Assembly: GCA_030407005.1 (NCBI GenBank) | Contig: JAUDYN010000002.1 | Location: forward strand, 1,116,001-1,180,000 | Length of the DNA: 64,000 nt | Reading direction: 5' to 3' | From: Desarmillaria ectypa | Lineage: Eukaryota; Basidiomycota; Agaricomycetes; Agaricales; Physalacriaceae | Shown here: positions 59,325 through 64,000 of the stretch, piece after piece | Numbering within the stretch: the first letter of the stretch is position 1 | Layout of the letters: every line of letters begins with the position of its first letter | Made by a program: the position numbers and the translations under genes | The notes under the pieces: model-generated | What the model saw: only the letters and a program-made list of their open reading frames with translations | What the model was told of the DNA's origin: nothing | The model's database searches: none

Positions 59325-60088
59325 GTACCGTAATAGTCAGCTGGCACCCGCTTTGAGACCCTTCGCACTACGGTCCATAGTTAGGACCTCGCGCAAACGC
59401 ATAAATGACTATTCAACAAGTGATGTAGATCATTATCATCAATTGAATAGGCGTCCTTGTGGCGTACACCGGCGGAAATGCTGGTTTGCTTCCTCTATCC
59501 ATGATAAGTGGAAATCGTCGCGTCTATAGACATACCGTCGTCGTAGATGGCGACACCGACCACTCTTGCCGATATTATATTCGTGACGATCGTTCCCTAG
59601 CAGGGCTATCATCATGCTTCAACTACTTGTATCGCTAGAATCCTTGACCGTTGAAATAGTATTCAGTCCGTAGCGCACAACTTTTCTGGAGGACATGATG
59701 CGAGTGTAATCAAGTGCCCACACACCCATGTCTTGCCTCAACCAGCTTCTCACTGCCTGTTATAGCATAACAAGCGCTCTGCTGCTTAGCACAATCGTGA
59801 GAGAAGGGGGCAAAAATGGAGGCTCATTTTGGTTTGGCTGAGAACGTGAACAATATTTGAATTGGAAGTTGAAATACTATTCGACTGACGGTCAGCCCTG
59901 TGATCAATATTTAGGTTACCTGATCATGTTGCAGTCGGGGTTCCTGGAGAGAATCAACCCTTGAAAGTCTCATCCACTATCGACGAGGAAACGAACTCGA
60001 AGACGACACGGCAGGATTATAGATACATGGATAGATACGCCAATGAAAAGAAGAATGTCAAGAGGACAAGAAGCAGTCGGCACAAGGT
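59325..60088. other. intergenic stretch downstream of SPT16
   Basis: About 760 bases with normal CpG content and no recognised gene. Confidence 0.4.
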
Positions 60089-63000
60089 TCATCGCTTTCC
60101 CTTCCCATTCGCCTTCTTTCCATTCTCCTTCGACTTGCCGCTCGACTTGCCATTCGACTTGGACTTCTTAGGACGGTCAGAATCCGAACCGTCACCATTC
60201 ACTTGTTTGGCCTCGGCTCGCTTCAGGTCAGCTGCGCAACAACCAGATAAATCAAAGCTGACAACGATATAGGAAGGTACCCACATTTCGCAGCTTTCCT
60301 CTCAAGCTCATCCCAATCATCACCCTCATCACTATCAGACCCCTCACCAAAGTCTGATCCGCTCTCGCTTCCACTAGCATCCGAGTAGTCACTCTCTGCG
60401 TCACTGCTGCTAGACTCCGAGTCTTGAGCTTCCGCTTCAAAATCAGATTCTGAACCAGACATTTCCGACGCGTCGCTCTGATTGTCGGATAGTCAGTATT
60501 CATCCCTTTCTAGCAGACGCAGACACCGACCTCGGCACCGTTCGACGCTCCCAAGAAACTCCATCCACCATTGTGAAAAAAATCATACGGGTTCTCGTTG
60601 ATGTGCTTCATGATAGGTCCCCAGTTCAAGTTAACAGGACCCTCAGCCATAGGGACGTCAACAGAACTAGTTGGATATCAATGAATGCAAAAGAGCAATA
60701 AAACATAACAACTCACTCCAACCAATTCTTGACGTCGTCCATCTGAGAACTCGGTATTGAATTGATATGCAACGGCGCCTTGTTGAAGTCCTTGAAGATC
60801 AACACTAGATCAAATTGCTTTAAGCTGTACTGGACACGCTCCAGCGATGCGACCTCAAGCTCAGCCAAAGTCACGACAAGGAATGGCGGGTCAGTCAAAT
60901 GCACAAGACATTCTGTTGTGGGCTGGAGCCGCACACCAGTTCGGAATGGTACACCTTCAAAGGATAGTTCTCGGAAGGGGACATCGAGCTCTAATGTCTC
61001 TCCAAGCTGTGCGGATTCCACGTAAGACATAAACATGGTGCCGTAGCCTGCGAGAGACTTACCGCTGTTGACCCAGCCTCGGCGATTTTCTCCGCAAATG
61101 CCTTGATCTCTTTGTTGAGTAACTGTCGCCTTCTCCTTTCTTGTTGTTCCATCTCGATTTCATCTTCATCACCATATCTGTGCTTCCGCTTCCGGTTACC
61201 TGTCTCGTCAAACTGGACATCGGTGGCTTCACGGTAGAATTGAACGTCCTGAAAGCGACAATTACATTACAATCATGTCCAGTAACTGGCCAACCTACCA
61301 GCGCCTTTTTCTTCCCTATCATGATGGGGGCCTTGAGGTGGACGTGCACGATAACCAACAATTCATGGTCGCATGGTTGGAAGAATAGGTGCTTGATGTT
61401 ACTGAAGAGAATATCTGCCATTCACAGTCAATGAGAGCCGCAAGCAATTGTACCAAGTCTCCTACTCACCGACTTTCTGGGACCCGATAGGTGATTGATA
61501 GCGTATACCGTTCTGGTGAATTTCAACTTCTCCCGGTAGCCGTTTCCCATCAAGGGGCGGACGAATGAACGCCTCGGTCAGTTTTATAGGTCGTCGGCCC
61601 TTCAATTCAATTAGTTTATCCTGCTCAATGACATCGGCCATCTCTTTCTTTTGCTGTTCCCGCTTGTTAGCCTCCTTCTTCAGATCAGTAATCTGTTTAT
61701 AGACATTGTCAAAGCGATGTGCGTCGGTGGAGCGGTACGATATCGAGCGAACAAATGTCGCATCAGGGTCTTGGAACGGCTGTATTGCCATCAGAAGATG
61801 TCATACATATCATCGATAAGTTCATTACCGTGTCCTCCTTCTTGCCGGCGAGTTGGCCAGGTGTCTGGAAATTGATTCGGAGATGGGTGAATTCACCCTC
61901 GTCATTTTTGCTTGCATTTTTAATCGCATTGATATGGAATGGAACAGCAAAGCCATGGATTGGGAGAATGACTGTTTGTGCTTTCCGGTCGACGAAAATC
62001 TGAGTTGATCGTGAGCGTCTACCCTGATACAAATAGTTATAGAGATAACGTACGCGCAATTTGTCAACTTCAGCAGGAAGGGCAGCCTCGCCCTTATAAC
62101 TCTGGAACTTCTTCCACCCCTTACCCTCCTTTCCGCTCGTAGCACCACCCTCCTCGGAATACTTAGCCAGTCCCTCTTGATGGATCTTCTCGTGGAGTTC
62201 ACGTTGATGCTCTGCTAGCTTTGCGGCAGCTGTTTGATGGACCTCATCCTGAGTGCGACGCGTCTGGTTACGCAAAACTTTCCCACCGACCGTCTTGACC
62301 TTGGCAGGTGTTCCGTTAGCCCTCGGTTGCACAGGCGGCTTTCGATCCTTTTTCTGGGGCTTCTCGTCCGCACTATCACCATTCAAGAAAAAAAGGGTGT
62401 CTTTGGGGGATTTGACGCCTTCAGTGAGAATGGCCGACTGATCTACTCCGACCTGGATGGTGTCAGCGAGATGGAGGGCATATCTAGTGAGGATGAGAAC
62501 GGGTTCTGTTCTGAGATGGAAATAACACTCACTTTACGCCATTACCATCTATTAGATCAATAAATCCCAAGCCCAAGATGATCACCATATTGGTATGTAG
62601 AGTACGGGTATTCTTGGCAGAGAGTAGATACGCAGCATCACGGAATTCCACACCAGTCTGAAAGTGAAACCTGAATACCTTGAACGTTCATGAAGGGAGA
62701 AACCACTAACCCCAAAGCCGATGTTCTTGACAAAATGTTTTTCGAGTGCAGGGTCCTTCTCCGCAACGAATGATAACGCGTGCTGATAGGCATCTCGTGC
62801 CGTAATTCCTTCCTTAATGAATGACAACATTTCGGTCTGCAATGATAGTAGGAGGTTGTATTGGGCCTCTTGGCTCTAATGAGATGGTCAGCGCCCAAAT
62901 GCATTTATATAGAACATCAAAGCGCACGGATGTCGGATCTACGATAAATGTCCGAGCGACATTGGCGCCATACGTCTTAAACCGCATCCCGAATGCCACA

Positions 63001-64000
63001 AGTAGCACCCCTTTGTGGGAAATGTTGTCCTCCGAAGACTCTTCGGTGTACCGAAGGTCATAACCGCTTTTGTTCGACCGAGAAATGATGATGGGGGAAT
63101 AACAGAATTCAGTCACTTGCCAGTCCGCCTAACAAGAACTCAATCAAAGGCACAAGTAACATGGTTACGGCGTACGCACTTCTGGAAGCTTCTTGCCTTT
63201 GTAATGGCCCCATACATTCATATCTGGGCCTTTAGCCTTCTCACCCTCCCCTGACCCCAAGCGCGCCTCAATCTGAGCTGCAAACTGATCATGACTGATT
63301 TTCGTTTCCCGGTCCAGAATGGTCTCTAATCTGGGCGCGACGTAGTGCTTGAGGAGAGTGGACGTTAGACCCGCAGCAACCTTGGTGGCTTTCTGAATTT
63401 AGATGAAAGCGTTAGAAATTCGGAAAATGAGAGCTAGTTCCCTGACACGCACGAGTTCTTCCTCATCTTTGATGGTCATAAAGGAGGATATGGAGTGGGA
63501 CATGTCGACGAGCTCTGGCTTATCTGAACCCTCAGCGATCTGTTTCCCCCATTCTGTCACAATTTTGCCGGTGTGCTTCTCCTTCACTAGGGTGCCGACT
63601 TTTTTATGACTGAGGTATAGCTCGGCGAATTTGGGAAGTGCGTCGTTAGCAGGTTCCTTTGCTTTTGCTTGAGCGAATATTTTCACGGGGATGGCAGCAG
63701 TCGGATCCTGAATTTGGGCCAAGAATTTTGCTTCAAAAAAGTCGCGTAAGACGGCGTCAAGTATGACACAAGTTGATAACGCACCTTTTGAAGCTGAACA
63801 TAATATAGAGAGCTTGTCCTTCTCAAATAGAAGGAGTGTTGAGGGGAATTCATAACCAAGTAGCCATTGCTGTTAAATAGTTACACGTAAGCCCGAAACG
63901 TGCCAGTAGGCAGAGAAATTTGTGGAGCACGGTGCACGGACCTGGAAACAGGTGCCCTTCCTCATGGGCTCATCGTCGGCAGCTGGATCTCCAGCAATCA
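60089..64000 (-). CDS. SPT16: FACT complex subunit Spt16, N-terminus beyond window
   Basis: Large subunit of the histone chaperone FACT (with Pob3), which displaces and restores H2A-H2B during transcription and replication; nuclear. The 5' end is cut: the first visible exon reads [18 protein letters not shown], followed by [20 protein letters not shown] and [18 protein letters not shown] (N-terminal lobe). The aminopeptidase-like domain follows ([40 protein letters not shown]). The middle domain has [24 protein letters not shown] wording, [18 protein letters not shown] and [20 protein letters not shown]. The C-terminal PH part has FNSTVKP- and [24 protein letters not shown] segments. It ends in an acidic Ser/Asp/Glu tail (about 60300-60460), then a Lys/Gly/Asn-rich [13 protein letters not shown]. 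About a dozen short introns. No disabling change seen. Confidence 0.92.

Noticed and set aside
60762..61025. Forward open frames inside 60.7-63.3 kb
   Set aside because: Antisense to well-conserved SPT16 exons with no independent support.

Overview
The window looks like chromosomal DNA of an Agaricomycete (mushroom-forming basidiomycete). Genes are dense and split by many short introns (about 45-60 bases, GT-AG with an occasional GC-AG). The encoded set is typical of such fungi: MOT1, CDC45, SPT16, a type I metacaspase, twinfilin, TRM112, MSS51 and HIS3, together with lineage-specific families (a 7-TM-like family, a Cys/His-rich family, Ser/Thr-rich single-pass membrane proteins). All exon assignments come from reading conserved protein segments across frames; no alignment or RNA data were available.

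Layout. 0-23 kb is a mostly housekeeping block: a 5'-cut JmjC gene (+), the Mot1/BTAF1 ATPase (+), an MPP6-like exosome cofactor (+), a metacaspase (-), a P-loop ATPase (+), a broken sugar transporter (-), CDC45 (+), an MSS51-like mitochondrial factor (-) and a decayed 7-TM-like gene (-). At 23.5-28.0 kb a complete Ty1/copia retrotransposon (211-bp LTRs, 5-bp target duplication) is inserted; its single polyprotein frame is interrupted by four stop codons but no frameshift. 28.4-39.3 kb holds HIS3 (+, apparently missing a splice donor), TRM112 (-), a second broken sugar transporter (+), twinfilin (-), a secreted/single-pass membrane protein (+) and an ADF-H/coiled-coil/PH protein (+).

40-53 kb is the accessory region and the most interesting part. 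It carries a local family of proteins with a roughly 100-residue Cys/His-rich domain, probably zinc-binding, followed by a Ser/Thr/Pro-rich tail. Three tandem forward copies (A, B, C), one diverged reverse copy (D) and one decayed reverse copy (E) are present; a possible tail-only relic (F) lies near 59 kb. All five domain-bearing copies keep the same two intron positions. Copies A-D are flanked by two paralogous single-pass membrane protein genes in opposite orientation (35.1 kb + and 48.4 kb -).

51.5-58.4 kb is strongly CpG-depleted and AT-rich, contains no intact gene, and holds copy E plus the remains of a DIRS-like tyrosine-recombinase retroelement. This fits a methylated, C-to-T-mutated heterochromatic block. 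From 60.1 kb to the window end the reverse strand encodes most of SPT16, the large FACT subunit, with its N-terminus beyond the edge.
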